Source: Alsobacter soli (GTDB taxonomy: Bacteria > Pseudomonadota > Alphaproteobacteria > Rhizobiales > Beijerinckiaceae). From it: a DNA stretch of 64,000 nucleotides. Location of the stretch: positions 1 to 64,000 of the forward strand of contig NZ_PVZS01000009.1 of the NCBI RefSeq assembly GCF_003004785.1. The letters are read 5' to 3'. The notes beneath the pieces were generated by a model. That model searched no databases. It was given only the letters and a program-made list of their open reading frames with translations, and had not been told where the DNA came from. Position 1 is the first letter of the stretch. The number at the start of each line of letters is the position of its first letter. Below are positions 28,665 to 42,337 of the stretch, piece by piece. A program made the position numbers and the translations under genes.

Positions 28665-29614
28665 GCGGGCCCTTCGGGGCCCCGCTGACGGCTCAGCCGG
28701 CCTACGCCGGCGCGAGCCTTCCCGCCGTTGCGGCGGGCCGGTCCGCCGCGGCGACGCGCCGCCCGAATCGCATGGGGCCGCCGGTCCTGCGCGCTTCGGA
28801 GCGGGTTTCGTCGCGCCTTCCGCGCCACATCGGCAGCTACCTGCTTTTCGGATTCCTGGGCGCCGTCGGACTGTTCGGCGCCGTGAAGGGCGGGCAGTAC
28901 GACGATTTCGTGGCCCTCTACGGCGCGCCGCAGGACGTGGCCGCCCGGGCGCTGGGCTTCAGCATCCAGAACGTCGCAATCAGCGGCCTGGTCGAGCTGA
29001 ACCAGACCGAAGTGCTCCAGGTCGCGGGCATCGACCCGCGCGGCTCCCTGCCGTTTTTCGACGCCGCCGCAGCCCGCGAGCGGCTGATGAACGTGCCGCT
29101 GATCAAGGACGCCACCGTCCGCAAGCTCTATCCCAACGGCCTGGCGATCACGCTGGTCGAGCGCGAGGCCTTCGCGCTCTGGCAGAAGGAGGGCCGGGTC
29201 TATGTCGTCGCCCAGGACGGCACGGTGACCGACACCCTCAACGATCCACGGTTCAATCACCTGCCGCTGGTCGTGGGCGAGGGGGCCAACGCCAAGGCGT
29301 CGGTCCTCACCAAGCTGCTCGACGGCGCGCCCGACGTGAAGGCCCATGTGCGGGCCGGCATGTTCGTCGGCCAGCGTCGCTGGACCCTGAAGATGGACAA
29401 CGGCGTGGACGTGCGCCTGCCGGAGGAGAACCCGGCGAGGGCGCTGACCCGGCTGGCCGGGCTCATCAAAGACCAGAAGATCCTCGACAAGGACGTGCTC
29501 GCGATCGACCTGCGGATGCCCGACCGGGTCGTGCTGCGCCTGGGCGAGGAGGCCGCCACGGCCCGCGCCGAAGAGCTCAAGGCCAAATTCAAGCCAAAGG
29601 GCAACCCGACGTGA
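28631..29614 (+). CDS. ftsQ: Cell division protein FtsQ
   Basis: Bitopic divisome protein that recruits and regulates FtsL/FtsB. It has 327 residues. A long Ala/Arg/Pro-rich cytoplasmic N-terminus (about 65 residues) precedes the membrane helix ([23 protein letters not shown], about residues 66-88). The periplasmic POTRA domain begins [25 protein letters not shown] (about 110-134) and continues through [30 protein letters not shown]. The FtsQ beta domain ends [18 protein letters not shown] 28631 overlaps ddl by 34 nt; a start farther inside would shorten only the variable cytoplasmic tail. Confidence 0.93.
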   Translation: MDGGGRLLRSVSGPFGAPLTAQPAYAGASLPAVAAGRSAAATRRPNRMGPPVLRASERVSSRLPRHIGSYLLFGFLGAVGLFGAVKGGQYDDFVALYGAPQDVAARALGFSIQNVAISGLVELNQTEVLQVAGIDPRGSLPFFDAAAARERLMNVPLIKDATVRKLYPNGLAITLVEREAFALWQKEGRVYVVAQDGTVTDTLNDPRFNHLPLVVGEGANAKASVLTKLLDGAPDVKAHVRAGMFVGQRRWTLKMDNGVDVRLPEENPARALTRLAGLIKDQKILDKDVLAIDLRMPDRVVLRLGEEAATARAEELKAKFKPKGNPT

Positions 29615-30933
29615 GTCATCGTCACCCCAGTCTGACGCCTCGCCTCAAGCCGCTGTCGCCGCGGAAGAGCACGGTCCTGTCCGTGATCGACATCGGCACG
29701 ACGAAGGTGGCCTGCCTGGTCGCGCGCCTGGACCCCGCGGCCGAGAGCGACCTCCTGCGCGGGCGCACGCACCGCGCGCGCATCATCGGGATCGGGCACC
29801 AGCGCTCGCGCGGGCTCAAGGGCGGCGCGATCGTGGACCTGGAGAGCGCGGAGCATGCGATTCGCCTGGCCGTGGACGCGGCCGAGCGCATGGCCAAGGT
29901 CGAGATCCGCGCCGCGATCGTGAACATGACGGGCGGGCGGCTGGGCTCCGAGAGCTACCAGGCCCATGTGGGCCTGCGCGGCGCCGGGGTCAGCGACAGC
30001 GACATCCATCGCGTGCTCGAGGCGGCCAGCACGACCGGCGCGCGGCCGGGGCGGACCGTTCTCCATTCGCTTCCGACCGGCTTCGCGCTGGACGCGACGA
30101 AGGGCATCAACGACCCGCACGGGATGGTGGGCGAGAAGCTCGGGGTGGACATGCACGTCGTGTCGTCCGACCAGAACGCCGTCCGCAACCTGATGCTGGC
30201 GGTCGAGCGCTGCCACCTCGACGTCGAAGCCGTGGTGGCCACGCCCTACGCGGCCGGACTCTCCTGCCTCGTGGACGACGAGGCGGAGATGGGCGCCGTC
30301 GTGATCGATCTCGGCGGGGGCACGACGTCCATCGGCGTGTTCGCGGGCGGCCACCTGGTGCACACGGACGCGATCGCGGTCGGCGGCAACCACATCACCA
30401 TGGACATCGCCCGCGGGCTCTCGACCAGCGTGGCGCACGCGGAGCGCCTCAAGACGCTCTACGGATCCACCATCGCGAGCGCCTCCGACGAGCGCGAGAC
30501 GATCGCGGTGGCCTCGGTGGACGAGGACGATCGCGACGCGGTGAACCACGTTCCGAAGTCGCACCTGGTGCGGATCATCCGCCCGCGCGTCGAGGAGATG
30601 CTGGAGCTCGTGCGCGATCGGCTAAAAGCTTCCGGCTTCTCGGCGGAAACCGGGCGGCGGGTGATCCTGGCGGGTGGCGGCGCGATGCTGACCGGGATGC
30701 CGGAGCTGGCGCGCACGCTGGTGTCGAAGCAGGTGCGCATCGGGCGCCCTCTCGGCGTGCAGGGCCTGCCCGAGGCTGCGAAGGGGCCGTCCTTCGCGGC
30801 TCCGGTCGGATTGCTGGTCTACCCACAGGTGGCGGCGCTCGAGCACTTCACGCCCCGCCAGAGCGCGTACCGTGCAACTGGCACGGACGGCTACTTTTCC
30901 AGAATGGGGCGGTGGCTGAAGGATAGTTTCTGA
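29611..30933 (+). CDS. ftsA: Cell division protein FtsA
   Basis: Actin-like ATPase that tethers FtsZ to the membrane and recruits later divisome proteins. It has 440 residues from GTG 29611, which forms a GTGA overlap with the ftsQ stop. The phosphate 1 loop is [19 protein letters not shown] near residues 22-40. The SHS2-like 1C domain covers about 110-190, the second phosphate motif is [18 protein letters not shown], and adenosine-contact region [17 protein letters not shown] is near residue 350. The C-terminal amphipathic helix [14 protein letters not shown] is the expected membrane-targeting sequence. Confidence 0.96.
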   Translation: MSHRHPSLTPRLKPLSPRKSTVLSVIDIGTTKVACLVARLDPAAESDLLRGRTHRARIIGIGHQRSRGLKGGAIVDLESAEHAIRLAVDAAERMAKVEIRAAIVNMTGGRLGSESYQAHVGLRGAGVSDSDIHRVLEAASTTGARPGRTVLHSLPTGFALDATKGINDPHGMVGEKLGVDMHVVSSDQNAVRNLMLAVERCHLDVEAVVATPYAAGLSCLVDDEAEMGAVVIDLGGGTTSIGVFAGGHLVHTDAIAVGGNHITMDIARGLSTSVAHAERLKTLYGSTIASASDERETIAVASVDEDDRDAVNHVPKSHLVRIIRPRVEEMLELVRDRLKASGFSAETGRRVILAGGGAMLTGMPELARTLVSKQVRIGRPLGVQGLPEAAKGPSFAAPVGLLVYPQVAALEHFTPRQSAYRATGTDGYFSRMGRWLKDSF

Positions 30934-30941
30934 CAGGGAAC

Positions 30942-30970
30942 GGGACCAAGGCGCGGCGGGCCGCGGTCCC
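30942..30970 (+). other. Hairpin between ftsA and ftsZ
   Basis: GGGACC (30942-30947) pairs with GGTCCC (30965-30970), with additional GCGG/CCGC pairing inside. No T-run follows, so it is more likely an RNA-processing or mRNA-stability element than a terminator. The 92-bp gap also ends in GAGAGGCCAAGGAC before the ftsZ ATG. Confidence 0.35.
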
Positions 30971-31025
30971 ATCAGGCGAGACACAGGCGCTGCGGGGCGC
31001 CCCAGACATACGAGAGGCCAAGGAC

Positions 31026-32774
31026 ATGACCATCAATCTCAAGGTTCCGGACATTCGCGAACTCAAGCCCCGGATCACGGTGTTCGGCGTCGGCGGCGCC
31101 GGCGGCAACGCCGTGAACAACATGATCGAGCTGGGCCTGCAGGGCTGTGAATTCGTCGTCGGCAACACCGACGCCCAGGCCCTGACCATGTCCAAGGCCG
31201 ACCGGGTGATCCAGATGGGCATCCAGGTCACCGAGGGCCTTGGCGCCGGCTCGCAGCCGGAGGTCGGCCGCGCGGCCGCCGAGGAAGTCATCGACGAGAT
31301 CCGCGACCAGCTGTCCGGCGCGCACATGGTGTTCGTGACGGCCGGCATGGGCGGCGGCACTGGCACGGGCTCCGCCCCGGTGGTGGCCCGCGCGGCGCGC
31401 GACATGGGCATCCTGACGGTTGGCGTCGTGACCAAGCCGTTTCAATTCGAGGGCGTGCGCCGCATGCGCCTGGCCGAGGCGGGCATCAACGAGCTGCAGA
31501 AAGCCGTCGACACGCTGATCGTCATCCCGAACCAGAACCTGTTCCGGGTGGCCAACGAGCAGACGACCTTCGCCGACGCGTTCGCGATGGCCGACCGGGT
31601 TCTCTACTCGGGCGTCGCCTGCATCACCGACCTCATGGTCAAGGAAGGCCTCATCAACCTCGACTTCGCCGACGTTCGCGCGGTGATGCGCGAGATGGGC
31701 AAGGCGATGATGGGCACGGGCGAGGCCACTGGCGAGAAGCGCGCCCTGCGCGCCGCGGAAGCCGCCATCGCCAACCCGCTGCTCGACGACGTCTGCATGA
31801 AGGGCGCGCGCGGCCTGTTGATCTCCATCACCGGCGGCTCCGACCTCACCCTCTACGAAGTCGACGAGGCTGCTACCCGCATCCGCGAGGAGGTCGACCA
31901 GGACGCGAACGTGATTTTCGGCGCCACGCGCGACGACTCGCTCGAAGGCATCGTGCGCGTCTCGGTTGTCGCGACCGGCATCGAAAGCGAACTGATCGAG
32001 AAGGGCGCCGCGCCCGCCATGGACCAGGGCATCGCCGAGGTCGCCGAGCGCCTGCGCACGCAGGTGCGCACCCGCCACGAGCAGATGGCCCAGGCGGCTG
32101 CCCGTTCCATCCCGCGGATCGAGACCCAGCCCGAACCGGCTCCGATCGTCCACGCGCCCGCTCCCGCCCCGCAGCCCGCGCCCGTCTATGTGCAGCCCGA
32201 GCCGGCTCCGGCTCCCGCCATGACGCACAACGACGTCACGCTCCGTCCGATGCAGCCCAAGGCGGCGGCCTATGAGCCGATGGCGGAGGCCCCGCGCGCG
32301 CCTGCGCCCGAGCCCGTCCACCAGCAGACCGCCTTCATTCCGCCTCGCGCGGAGGAGGTCGTTCGCCCGCCGCGCATGCCGCGCGTCGACGAGCTGCCGC
32401 TGCCCGGCCAGCGCATCATGCAGGAGCGCGCGCCCGTCCAGGCCGCAGCGGCTCCGGCTGCGCAGCCCGAGAAGAAGCGGGTCACCCTGATGGAGCGCCT
32501 CGCCGCGGCAGGCTTCGGGCGCCGTGAGCATCGCGACGAGGCCCCGCAGGCGCCGGCGCAGCAGGCTGCGCCCCAGCCTCGCGCCGCGCAGCCGCAATAC
32601 GTGCCGCAGGCCCAGCCGCAGCAGCCGACCTCCGTCCACCAGGAGTACGGCAAGCGCCCGGCCCCGCAGGTGCGCGCGCCCCAGGGCGGCCTCGACATGC
32701 ACGGCCGTCCGACCCAGCGGCTCGAGGACGACCAGCTGGAGATCCCGGCCTTCCTGCGTCGCCAGTCCAACTGA
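31026..32774 (+). CDS. ftsZ: Cell division GTPase FtsZ
   Basis: Tubulin homologue that forms the Z ring. It has 582 residues, much longer than the roughly 380 of E. coli because of its linker. The GTPase domain has [13 protein letters not shown] (about residues 21-33), tubulin signature G109-GGTGTG-115, and the T7 loop [11 protein letters not shown] that completes the neighbour's active site. After about residue 330 a Pro/Ala/Gln/Glu-rich disordered linker of more than 200 residues, common in Alphaproteobacteria, leads to the conserved C-terminal peptide [14 protein letters not shown] that binds FtsA. Strong AAGGAC-like site before ATG 31026. A terminator follows. Confidence 0.97.
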   Translation: MTINLKVPDIRELKPRITVFGVGGAGGNAVNNMIELGLQGCEFVVGNTDAQALTMSKADRVIQMGIQVTEGLGAGSQPEVGRAAAEEVIDEIRDQLSGAHMVFVTAGMGGGTGTGSAPVVARAARDMGILTVGVVTKPFQFEGVRRMRLAEAGINELQKAVDTLIVIPNQNLFRVANEQTTFADAFAMADRVLYSGVACITDLMVKEGLINLDFADVRAVMREMGKAMMGTGEATGEKRALRAAEAAIANPLLDDVCMKGARGLLISITGGSDLTLYEVDEAATRIREEVDQDANVIFGATRDDSLEGIVRVSVVATGIESELIEKGAAPAMDQGIAEVAERLRTQVRTRHEQMAQAAARSIPRIETQPEPAPIVHAPAPAPQPAPVYVQPEPAPAPAMTHNDVTLRPMQPKAAAYEPMAEAPRAPAPEPVHQQTAFIPPRAEEVVRPPRMPRVDELPLPGQRIMQERAPVQAAAAPAAQPEKKRVTLMERLAAAGFGRREHRDEAPQAPAQQAAPQPRAAQPQYVPQAQPQQPTSVHQEYGKRPAPQVRAPQGGLDMHGRPTQRLEDDQLEIPAFLRRQSN

Positions 32775-32798
32775 CGATCCACAACCCATCACGCGAAG

Positions 32799-32836
32799 GA
32801 AGCCCGGGGCCGCAAGGCGCCGGGCTTCAGCCTTTT
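32799..32836 (+). terminator. Rho-independent terminator of ftsZ
   Basis: GAAGCCCGG pairs with CCGGGCTTC (32799-32828), with a GC-rich internal loop, and CAGCCTTTT follows. It closes the dcw transcript 25 nt after ftsZ. Confidence 0.75.
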
Positions 32837-32898
32837 GTAACCATCCAGAGATTCCCTAAGAGAACGTAACGAGTTACACGTTTTGCGAGTGTTACAAA
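32834..32898. promoter_or_regulatory. Nested GTAAC/GTTAC inverted repeats upstream of lpxC
   Basis: TTTGTAAC (32834-32841) and GTTACAAA (32891-32898) are exact reverse complements. Between them GTAAC (32866-32870), GA, GTTAC (32873-32877) form a second dyad. Four copies of one pentamer in 65 bp, in front of an envelope gene, suggest an operator array; the binding protein is unknown. Confidence 0.4.
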
Positions 32899-33074
32899 CA
32901 GTTAGAAAGCGTGATTTGGCCCGACTCTAGGCGGGCGCTATGTTCCGAATCGCGAGACGGGCTCGACTGAGTCCGACAACAATGCCTCCATAAAATTCTC
33001 GCAGGGGCGCGTTTGACAGAACACGGACGATCGGCGGCAGGCAAATCAGGCCGCTGGCGGGTGTGTGGAACGGT

Positions 33075-34019
33075 ATGATGGCTGGTCAAAAACAGACGAC
33101 TCTCCGCGACCGCGTGGAATTGAAGGGCGTCGGCGTCCATTCAGGAGCGCCGGTTCGCATCGTTCTCCACCCCGCTGACGTCGACACCGGAATCTCGTTC
33201 CTGCGGACGGGCCTGGAAGGCGGTCGCGAGCGCCAGATCGAGGCGCGCTACAATGCAGTCAGCGCCACCGAGCTCTGCACCATCATCGGCGACGCGAACT
33301 CCGGCGCCGTCGCCACCATCGAGCACCTCATGGCCGCCTTTACGGGCCTGGGCGTCGACAACGCCCTGGTCGAGATCGACGGCCCGGAAGTGCCGATCAT
33401 GGACGGCAGCTCCGCGCCGTTCGTGGACGCCATCGACATGGTCGGCCTGGTCCGGCAGGTGGCCAATCGGCGCTACATCAAAATTCTCAAGCCCGTCCGG
33501 GTGGAGCAGGGGCGCGCCTTTTCCGAACTGCGTCCCTTCGCCCGCGGGTTCCGCCTCGAGGTCGAGATCGATTTCGATACGCCCCTGATCGGCCGCCAAA
33601 AGCGCGTGCTGGATCTCGAGCCCGGCGCGTTCCGTCGCGACATCGCGCGGGCTCGCACCTTCGGGTTCATGAAGGACGTGGAGCGCCTCTGGAAGGCGGG
33701 CTTCGCCCTTGGCGCTTCGCTCGACAACACGGTCGCGCTTGGTGACGAAGGCGTGATCAACCCAGAGGGGCTGCGGTTCGCCGACGAGTTCGTACGCCAC
33801 AAGACGCTTGACGCCATCGGCGACCTGTCGCTCGCGGGCGCGCCCATCCTGGGCTGCTACCGGTCCTATTGCGGCGGTCACCGCATGAACGTGGCGGTGC
33901 TCCAGGCGCTGTTCGCGGACCGCTCGGCCTACGCGATCGTCGAGGGCGGCCGCCGGGATGTCGGCCATGCCGAGCCGGCGATTCGCCCGGCGCTGGCCTT
34001 CGCCGCCGAGACCAACTGA
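33075..34019 (+). CDS. lpxC: UDP-3-O-acyl-N-acetylglucosamine deacetylase
   Basis: Zinc enzyme for the committed step of lipid A synthesis. It has 314 residues. N-terminal QTTLRDRVELKGVGVHSG, TIEHLMAAFTGLGVDNALVEIDGPEVPIMDGSS with zinc ligand His84, GSLDN equivalent GASLDNTVALGD, and H242-KTLD246-AIGDL with the other zinc ligands are present, as is His269 in GGHRMN as the likely general base. The start is ATG 33075 (or 33078), with GGAACGG just upstream; a GTG at 33063 is less likely. It is separated from ftsZ by a terminator and has its own upstream region. Confidence 0.95.
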   Translation: MMAGQKQTTLRDRVELKGVGVHSGAPVRIVLHPADVDTGISFLRTGLEGGRERQIEARYNAVSATELCTIIGDANSGAVATIEHLMAAFTGLGVDNALVEIDGPEVPIMDGSSAPFVDAIDMVGLVRQVANRRYIKILKPVRVEQGRAFSELRPFARGFRLEVEIDFDTPLIGRQKRVLDLEPGAFRRDIARARTFGFMKDVERLWKAGFALGASLDNTVALGDEGVINPEGLRFADEFVRHKTLDAIGDLSLAGAPILGCYRSYCGGHRMNVAVLQALFADRSAYAIVEGGRRDVGHAEPAIRPALAFAAETN

Positions 34020-34188
34020 CACCTGCGCTGTGTTGCCCGAAGGTCGCCGTCCACGGCGACGTTCGGGCATTTTCGTGACAGGCGGCCTGCGCGGGTAGCG
34101 GTGCTGCCCAGCATGCGCTAAACAGGCCCGCGTCATTCCGAGCTCCGGTCCGTCCGGGGAATCGCGTCCATCTGAGGGCCCAGCTTTC

Positions 34189-35079
34189 ATGCGCTTCGAG
34201 ACCCGTTTCCTTTCGCCGAAGGGCGCCCGAATCGCGCGTTCGCTCCTTGCCCTCGCGCTGCTCGCGCCCCTGGTCGGCTGCGACACGATCTCGAACCTGA
34301 ACCCGTTCGAGAAGGAGGAGAAGTACACCCCCGAGATCACCCCTTCGGTCCCGGCGGAGACGATCTACAACGAGGGTCTCGGCCTCCTGAAGAAGAACGA
34401 GTACGACACGGCTGCGAAGAAGTTCGCCGACCTCGACAAGCAGTACCCCTTCTCGGTGTGGTCCAAGAAGGCGCTCATCCTGCAGACCTACGCGTACTAC
34501 ACGGGTCGCAACTACGAGGAGGCGATCAACTCGGGCAAGCGCTACCTCACGCTGCACCCGTCGACGCCTGACGCGGCCTACGCCGCCTACATGGTCGGCA
34601 TGTCGTACTACAACCAGATCCCCGACGTGAGCCGCGACCAGGAGCGCACCGAAAAGGCGCTGCTCGCGCTCCAGGAGGTCGTGACGCGCTGGCCGAACTC
34701 GGAATACGCGTCGGACGCCAAGTACAAGATCCAGGTCGCCCGGGACCAACTCGCCGGCCGCGAGATGACGGTGGGCCGCTTCTACCTGCAGAAGCGCAAC
34801 TACACCGCCGCGATCAATCGCTTCCGCACCGTCGTGAGTTCGTACCAGACTACGCGGCAGGTCGAGGAGGCGCTGGCGCGCCTCGCCGAGTGCTACCTGG
34901 CGCTGGGCATCGTGAGCGAGGCGCAGACCGCCGGCGCCGTGCTGGGCCACAACTTCCCCGACAGTCAGTGGTACAAGGACACATACGCGTTGCTGCAGAC
35001 CAAGGGTCTGGAGCCCCGCGAAGACGGCGGGTCCTGGATGAGCAAGGCCATGAAGGCCTTCCGGATCGGCCAGTCGTAA
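34189..35079 (+). CDS. bamD: Outer membrane protein assembly factor BamD
   Basis: Lipoprotein of the BAM complex that folds beta-barrel proteins into the outer membrane. It has 296 residues. The signal peptide ends in lipobox LVGC (Cys about residue 28: LALALLAPLVGCDTISNLNPF). Five TPR-like repeats follow, starting AETIYNEGLGLLKKNEYDTAAKKFADLDKQYPFSVWSKKALI (about residues 57-98), with YYTGRNYEEAINSGKRYLTLHPSTPDAAYAAYMVGMSYYNQI typical of BamD (ComL). Position between lpxC and recN is conserved in Alphaproteobacteria. The codons include few rare ones, fitting high expression. Confidence 0.95.
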   Translation: MRFETRFLSPKGARIARSLLALALLAPLVGCDTISNLNPFEKEEKYTPEITPSVPAETIYNEGLGLLKKNEYDTAAKKFADLDKQYPFSVWSKKALILQTYAYYTGRNYEEAINSGKRYLTLHPSTPDAAYAAYMVGMSYYNQIPDVSRDQERTEKALLALQEVVTRWPNSEYASDAKYKIQVARDQLAGREMTVGRFYLQKRNYTAAINRFRTVVSSYQTTRQVEEALARLAECYLALGIVSEAQTAGAVLGHNFPDSQWYKDTYALLQTKGLEPREDGGSWMSKAMKAFRIGQS

Positions 35080-35106
35080 AGTCCGCCTGCTCCGTGAAAT
35101 GCGAAT

Positions 35107-35130
35107 GGCCGGGCTTGTCCCGGCTGTTTT
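35107..35130 (+). terminator. Rho-independent terminator of bamD
   Basis: GCCGGG (35108-35113), CTTGT, CCCGGC (35119-35124), then TGTTTT. The stem GGCCGGGCTTG...CCCGGC resembles a degenerate copy of the hairpin in the repeat at 6385. Confidence 0.7.
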
Positions 35131-35308
35131 GATTCGGGCGCACCGGCGGTGAGCCAAGTCCTTCGGCACTGACTTTCGGCGCAGGACGTCCGAGACGCGT
35201 GACGTCTCCGCCACGCGCCCGTTGCGCCGGCTGTCCCGCCGGTCGGGCTGTCGGCGTGAGACACCATCGCCTGTTGATTTTTCCTGCGTGTCTCGCGACA
35301 CATAGCCC

Positions 35309-39096
<3,788 letters not shown>

Positions 39097-39205
39097 GGCC
39101 CCTGCGGCCAGGCCAGCGCCCCCAGCTGCTCGGGTTGGCGGAAAGCGGGTGGACTTGGGCGCCCGTCTTCGGCAAGGTCCGCGCCTTCCTGCGCCGAGCC
39201 CCTGC

Positions 39206-39907
39206 ATGCAATCTCCCTTTCGCGAATTCCGAGAGGGCTTGCGCGACATCGCGCCGGCCATGATCGCAGCGATCCCCATCGGTCTCCTGTTCGGGGCGCT
39301 GTGCGCCGGCAAGGGACTGTCCCCGGCGGAGGTCGCGTTGATGGGCGCGCTGGTCTTCGCCGGAGGTGCGCAGTTCGCGGCGGTGGAGATCTGGAGGGCG
39401 CCGGCGCCGATCACGGTGCTCGCGTTTTCCACCCTGCTGATCAATCTCCGTCACGTGCTGATGGGCGCGTCGCTCGCGCCAAAGATGCGCGGATTCACGC
39501 CGCTGCAGCGGGCGCTCAGCGTCTACGTCATGGCGGACGAGAACTGGGCCATGTCGGAGCGCCGCGCGCTCGAGAGGCCGCTCACCGTCGCCTATTTCGC
39601 GGGAACGGCGATCCTGTTCTGGCTTAACTGGGTCATGAGCACTACGCTCGGCGCCCTCGGCGGCTCCCTCATGGGCGATCCGAAGCGATTGGGCGCCGAC
39701 TTCGCGTTCACGGCGCTGTTTATCGGGCTGGTGGCGGGATTCTGGAAGGGGCGTGCGACGGCCGTGACGGTCGCGGCCAGCGCTCTTGCGTCTGCGGCCG
39801 TGTACGTTTCCGCCGGTCCTCCCTGGCATGTGGCGGCGGGCGCGCTCGCGGGCATCGCGGCGGCGTACGCCATGGGCGGCCACCAGCACGGGGAGGCGGC
39901 GCGGTGA
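39206..39907 (+). CDS. azlC: Branched-chain amino acid exporter large subunit (AzlC/YgaZ)
   Basis: Membrane permease of 233 residues from the LIV-E family, which with AzlD exports branched-chain amino acids. About six to seven hydrophobic helices: MIAAIPIGLLFGALCAGKGLSP, ALMGALVFAGGAQFAAVEI, ITVLAFSTLLINLRHVLMGASLAP (with the family INLRH motif) and others. It is followed by azlD with a GTGA overlap. ATG 39206 is chosen because the longer frame from 39149 has no family similarity; no strong ribosome binding site is visible. Confidence 0.87.
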   Translation: MQSPFREFREGLRDIAPAMIAAIPIGLLFGALCAGKGLSPAEVALMGALVFAGGAQFAAVEIWRAPAPITVLAFSTLLINLRHVLMGASLAPKMRGFTPLQRALSVYVMADENWAMSERRALERPLTVAYFAGTAILFWLNWVMSTTLGALGGSLMGDPKRLGADFAFTALFIGLVAGFWKGRATAVTVAASALASAAVYVSAGPPWHVAAGALAGIAAAYAMGGHQHGEAAR

Positions 39908-40206
39908 AGGTCGACGCCGTCACCCTGGCCGCGATCCTGGCCATGGCCGCCGTCACCTACGCGACGCGGGTGGCTGGCCTGTTCCTGGTGGGGCGCCTGC
40001 AGTTGGCAGGGCGCGCCAAGGCCGCCTTCGACGCCATCCCGGCCGCGGTGCTGATCGCCGTGATCGCTCCTTCCATGCTTGCGTCCGGGGCGGCGGAGAC
40101 GCTTGCGACGGTCGTCACGGCTGCCGCCGCCACGCGGCTGCCGTTGCTGGCGGTGGTGGCCGTCGGCGTGGCGAGCGTCGTAGCGCTAAGGGCGCTGGGC
40201 CTCTAG
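39904..40206 (+). CDS. azlD: Branched-chain amino acid exporter small subunit (AzlD)
   Basis: Small membrane partner of AzlC, 100 residues. Three to four hydrophobic segments (TLAAILAMAAVTYATRVAGLFLVG, AAFDAIPAAVLIAVIAPSML, LPLLAVVAVGVASVVALRALGL); the ATR...PAAVL pattern fits the AzlD family. The GTG start at 39904 overlaps the azlC stop, indicating stoichiometric co-translation. Confidence 0.85.
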   Translation: MKVDAVTLAAILAMAAVTYATRVAGLFLVGRLQLAGRAKAAFDAIPAAVLIAVIAPSMLASGAAETLATVVTAAAATRLPLLAVVAVGVASVVALRALGL

Positions 40207-40257
40207 GCGCGCGTCGTCGCGGGCGGCCGGGATGAGGCCAGCAAGAACTCCCGTCGC

Positions 40258-42084
40258 TCAGCGCCCGATCGGGCGTGTGGCCTGCTCCAGCCACGCGGCC
40301 GTCTCGCCGCTCACCAGAGGCCGGATGATCTCGCGCGTCCTGGCGTGATAGGCGTTCAGCCAGGCGATCTCGGCGTCGGTGAGCAGGGCAGGCTCCACCA
40401 GCGCGAGGTCAATGGGGGTGAAGCTCAGGGTCTCGAAGCCGTACATCTCCCGCTCGGCCCCAGGGATCTCGCGCTTCTGCACCAGGATCAGGTTCTCGAT
40501 CCGGATGCCGAAGGCGCCACCCTTGTAGTAGCCCGGTTCGTTGGACAGGATCATGCCGGGCTCGAGCGGCGTGGTCCCGATCTTGGAGAGGCGCTGCGGG
40601 CCCTCGTGCACGGACAGGTAGCTGCCAATGCCGTGGCCGGTGCCGTGGTCGAAGTCGAGACCCGCGTCCCAGAGCGGGCGGCGCGCGAAGGCGTCGAGCT
40701 GGGCGCCGCTCGTTCCCTTCGGGAAAACCGCCGTGTCGATGGCGATATGGCCCTTGAGCACGCGGGTGAAGCGGTCCTTCATCTCGGCCGTGGGCTCGCC
40801 CACCGCGACCGTGCGGGTGATGTCCGTGGTGCCGTCGCGGTACTGGGCGCCAGAGTCGATGAGAAAGATCCCCGGCTCGATGGGGCGGTTGGACTTCTCG
40901 GTCACGCGGTAGTGCGGGATGGCGGAGTTCGGCCCCGCCCCGGCGATGGACGGGAAGGACACGTCCGCAAGCTGGCCCGTGTCGCGGCGGAAGCCCTCCA
41001 GGGCCTCGACGGCCGAGATTTCCGTGAGGCCGCCCTTCGGCGCCTCGCGGGCGAACCAGGCGAGGAAATTGGCCATGGCGGCGCCGTCGCGCCGGTGGGC
41101 GGCTCGGGAGCCCTCGATCTCGGCGGCGTTCTTGGCGGCCTTCATGAGCGCGACGGGGCAGGCGCCGACGTCCGGTGAGCCTCCGGCGCGCTCCAGCGCG
41201 GCCACAAGGCGGCGCGCAGCGGTGGCCTGGTCGAAGCGGACCTTGGCCTTTGCGGCGCCAAGACCCTCGAGGGTCTTGCCGAGCTCGGCAGGCTCACGCA
41301 CGTCGGCCATGTCCTCCAGGGCGGCGCGGACCTCGTTGGAGAGCTTGGCGCCGGCCAGGAACAGGCTGGGGCGTCCCTCCCGCGGCACCACCGCGTAGCC
41401 GAGGGGCAGGGGGGTGTGGGAAACGTCGCCGCCGCGGATATTGAAGGTCCAGGCCACCGCGTGGGGATCGGTTATCACGAGGGCGGCGTCGCCGAGTTCG
41501 CCCAAGCGTGCGCGAATGCGGTCGAGCTTGGAGGCGGAAGCCTCGCCTGCATACTGCATCGGGTGCAGCGCGACGGCCGCCATCGGCGTGGCGGGGCGGT
41601 CGCTCCAGATCGCATCGACGGGGTTGCGGTCCACCGCGACCAGGCTTGCGCCGGCGGCGGCGCAGGCCCTTTCGAGGCGCTTCACGCCGTCATGGGTGTG
41701 GAGGTTCGGGTCGTATCCCAGCTTCTGGCCAGCCTGCAGGTGCTTCTCAAGCCAGGCCTCGGGCGGGTTGTCGATCAAGTGCTCCGGCGAGAACACGGCC
41801 GTGTCGACCTGTTCGCGAACCTGCACGGTATAGCGGCCGTCCACGAAGATTGCGGCTGCGTCCCGCAGCACGATGGCGAGGCCCCAGGAGCCGGTGAACC
41901 CAGTCAGCCAGGCGAGCCGCTCGGAAGAAGGAGCCACGTATTCGTTCTGGTGTTCGTCCGTGCGCGGGATGACGAAGCCGTCGAGGCCCTGGCGGGCCAG
42001 TTCAGCCCGGAGGGCGGCGGCGCGGGCCGCGCCATGGGCGGGATCCGCCCTTTCCTCGAACGATTGGAAGACCGCCCTCGCCAT
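40258..42084 (-). CDS. pepP: Xaa-Pro aminopeptidase (type P)
   Basis: Dimetal aminopeptidase that removes an N-terminal residue before proline. It has 608 residues, the long three-domain form with two creatinase-like N-terminal domains (LRAELARQGLDGFVIPRTDEHQNEYV at about residues 25-50; DAAAIFVDGRYTVQVREQVD). The C-terminal pita-bread domain carries metal ligands in GIFLIDSGAQYRDGTTDITRTVAVG, FDHGTGHGIGSYLSVHEGPQ, LEPGMILSNEPGYYK and FGIRIENL. I start at ATG 42084 (MARAVFQSF); an in-frame ATG at 42123 would add 13 residues. The symbol is by family; orthology to E. coli pepP is not exact. Confidence 0.9.
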   Translation of the reverse strand: MARAVFQSFEERADPAHGAARAAALRAELARQGLDGFVIPRTDEHQNEYVAPSSERLAWLTGFTGSWGLAIVLRDAAAIFVDGRYTVQVREQVDTAVFSPEHLIDNPPEAWLEKHLQAGQKLGYDPNLHTHDGVKRLERACAAAGASLVAVDRNPVDAIWSDRPATPMAAVALHPMQYAGEASASKLDRIRARLGELGDAALVITDPHAVAWTFNIRGGDVSHTPLPLGYAVVPREGRPSLFLAGAKLSNEVRAALEDMADVREPAELGKTLEGLGAAKAKVRFDQATAARRLVAALERAGGSPDVGACPVALMKAAKNAAEIEGSRAAHRRDGAAMANFLAWFAREAPKGGLTEISAVEALEGFRRDTGQLADVSFPSIAGAGPNSAIPHYRVTEKSNRPIEPGIFLIDSGAQYRDGTTDITRTVAVGEPTAEMKDRFTRVLKGHIAIDTAVFPKGTSGAQLDAFARRPLWDAGLDFDHGTGHGIGSYLSVHEGPQRLSKIGTTPLEPGMILSNEPGYYKGGAFGIRIENLILVQKREIPGAEREMYGFETLSFTPIDLALVEPALLTDAEIAWLNAYHARTREIIRPLVSGETAAWLEQATRPIGR

Positions 42085-42337
42085 GTTCGCACCCGTGTGT
42101 CTGCCTGAGCGCAAGCGGTGCACGAGGGCGCTGCGCCCGTCAAGCCGGGCGGAAAGGGTCAGAAATTGTGCGTTGCGGCATTCCTTGCGAAACGATTGTG
42201 CGCGCTCTGCATTCCGGTATGGGACGCCATGCGGAAGATCGTGTATCTCGCATGTGCGAAATAGACTAAAGACTCATCCCAATAACTTGGAAACGTCGAG
42301 GTGTGGTTCTCCCCGATCCGTCTGTGAGGACACATCC

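Larger units (their letters stand above)
32775..33074. other. 300-bp region between ftsZ and lpxC
   Basis: It contains the ftsZ terminator, a cluster of GTAAC/GTTAC repeats (32834-32898) and possible lpxC promoter elements: TTGGCC (32916-32921), 17 nt, TATGTT (32939-32944), and an isolated consensus TTGACA at 33013 without a matching -10. It is AT-rich compared with its surroundings. No gene is seen. Confidence 0.5.

Noticed and set aside
33013-33018. Consensus TTGACA before lpxC as the promoter.
   Set aside because: No acceptable -10 at 16-18 nt; kept only as a note.
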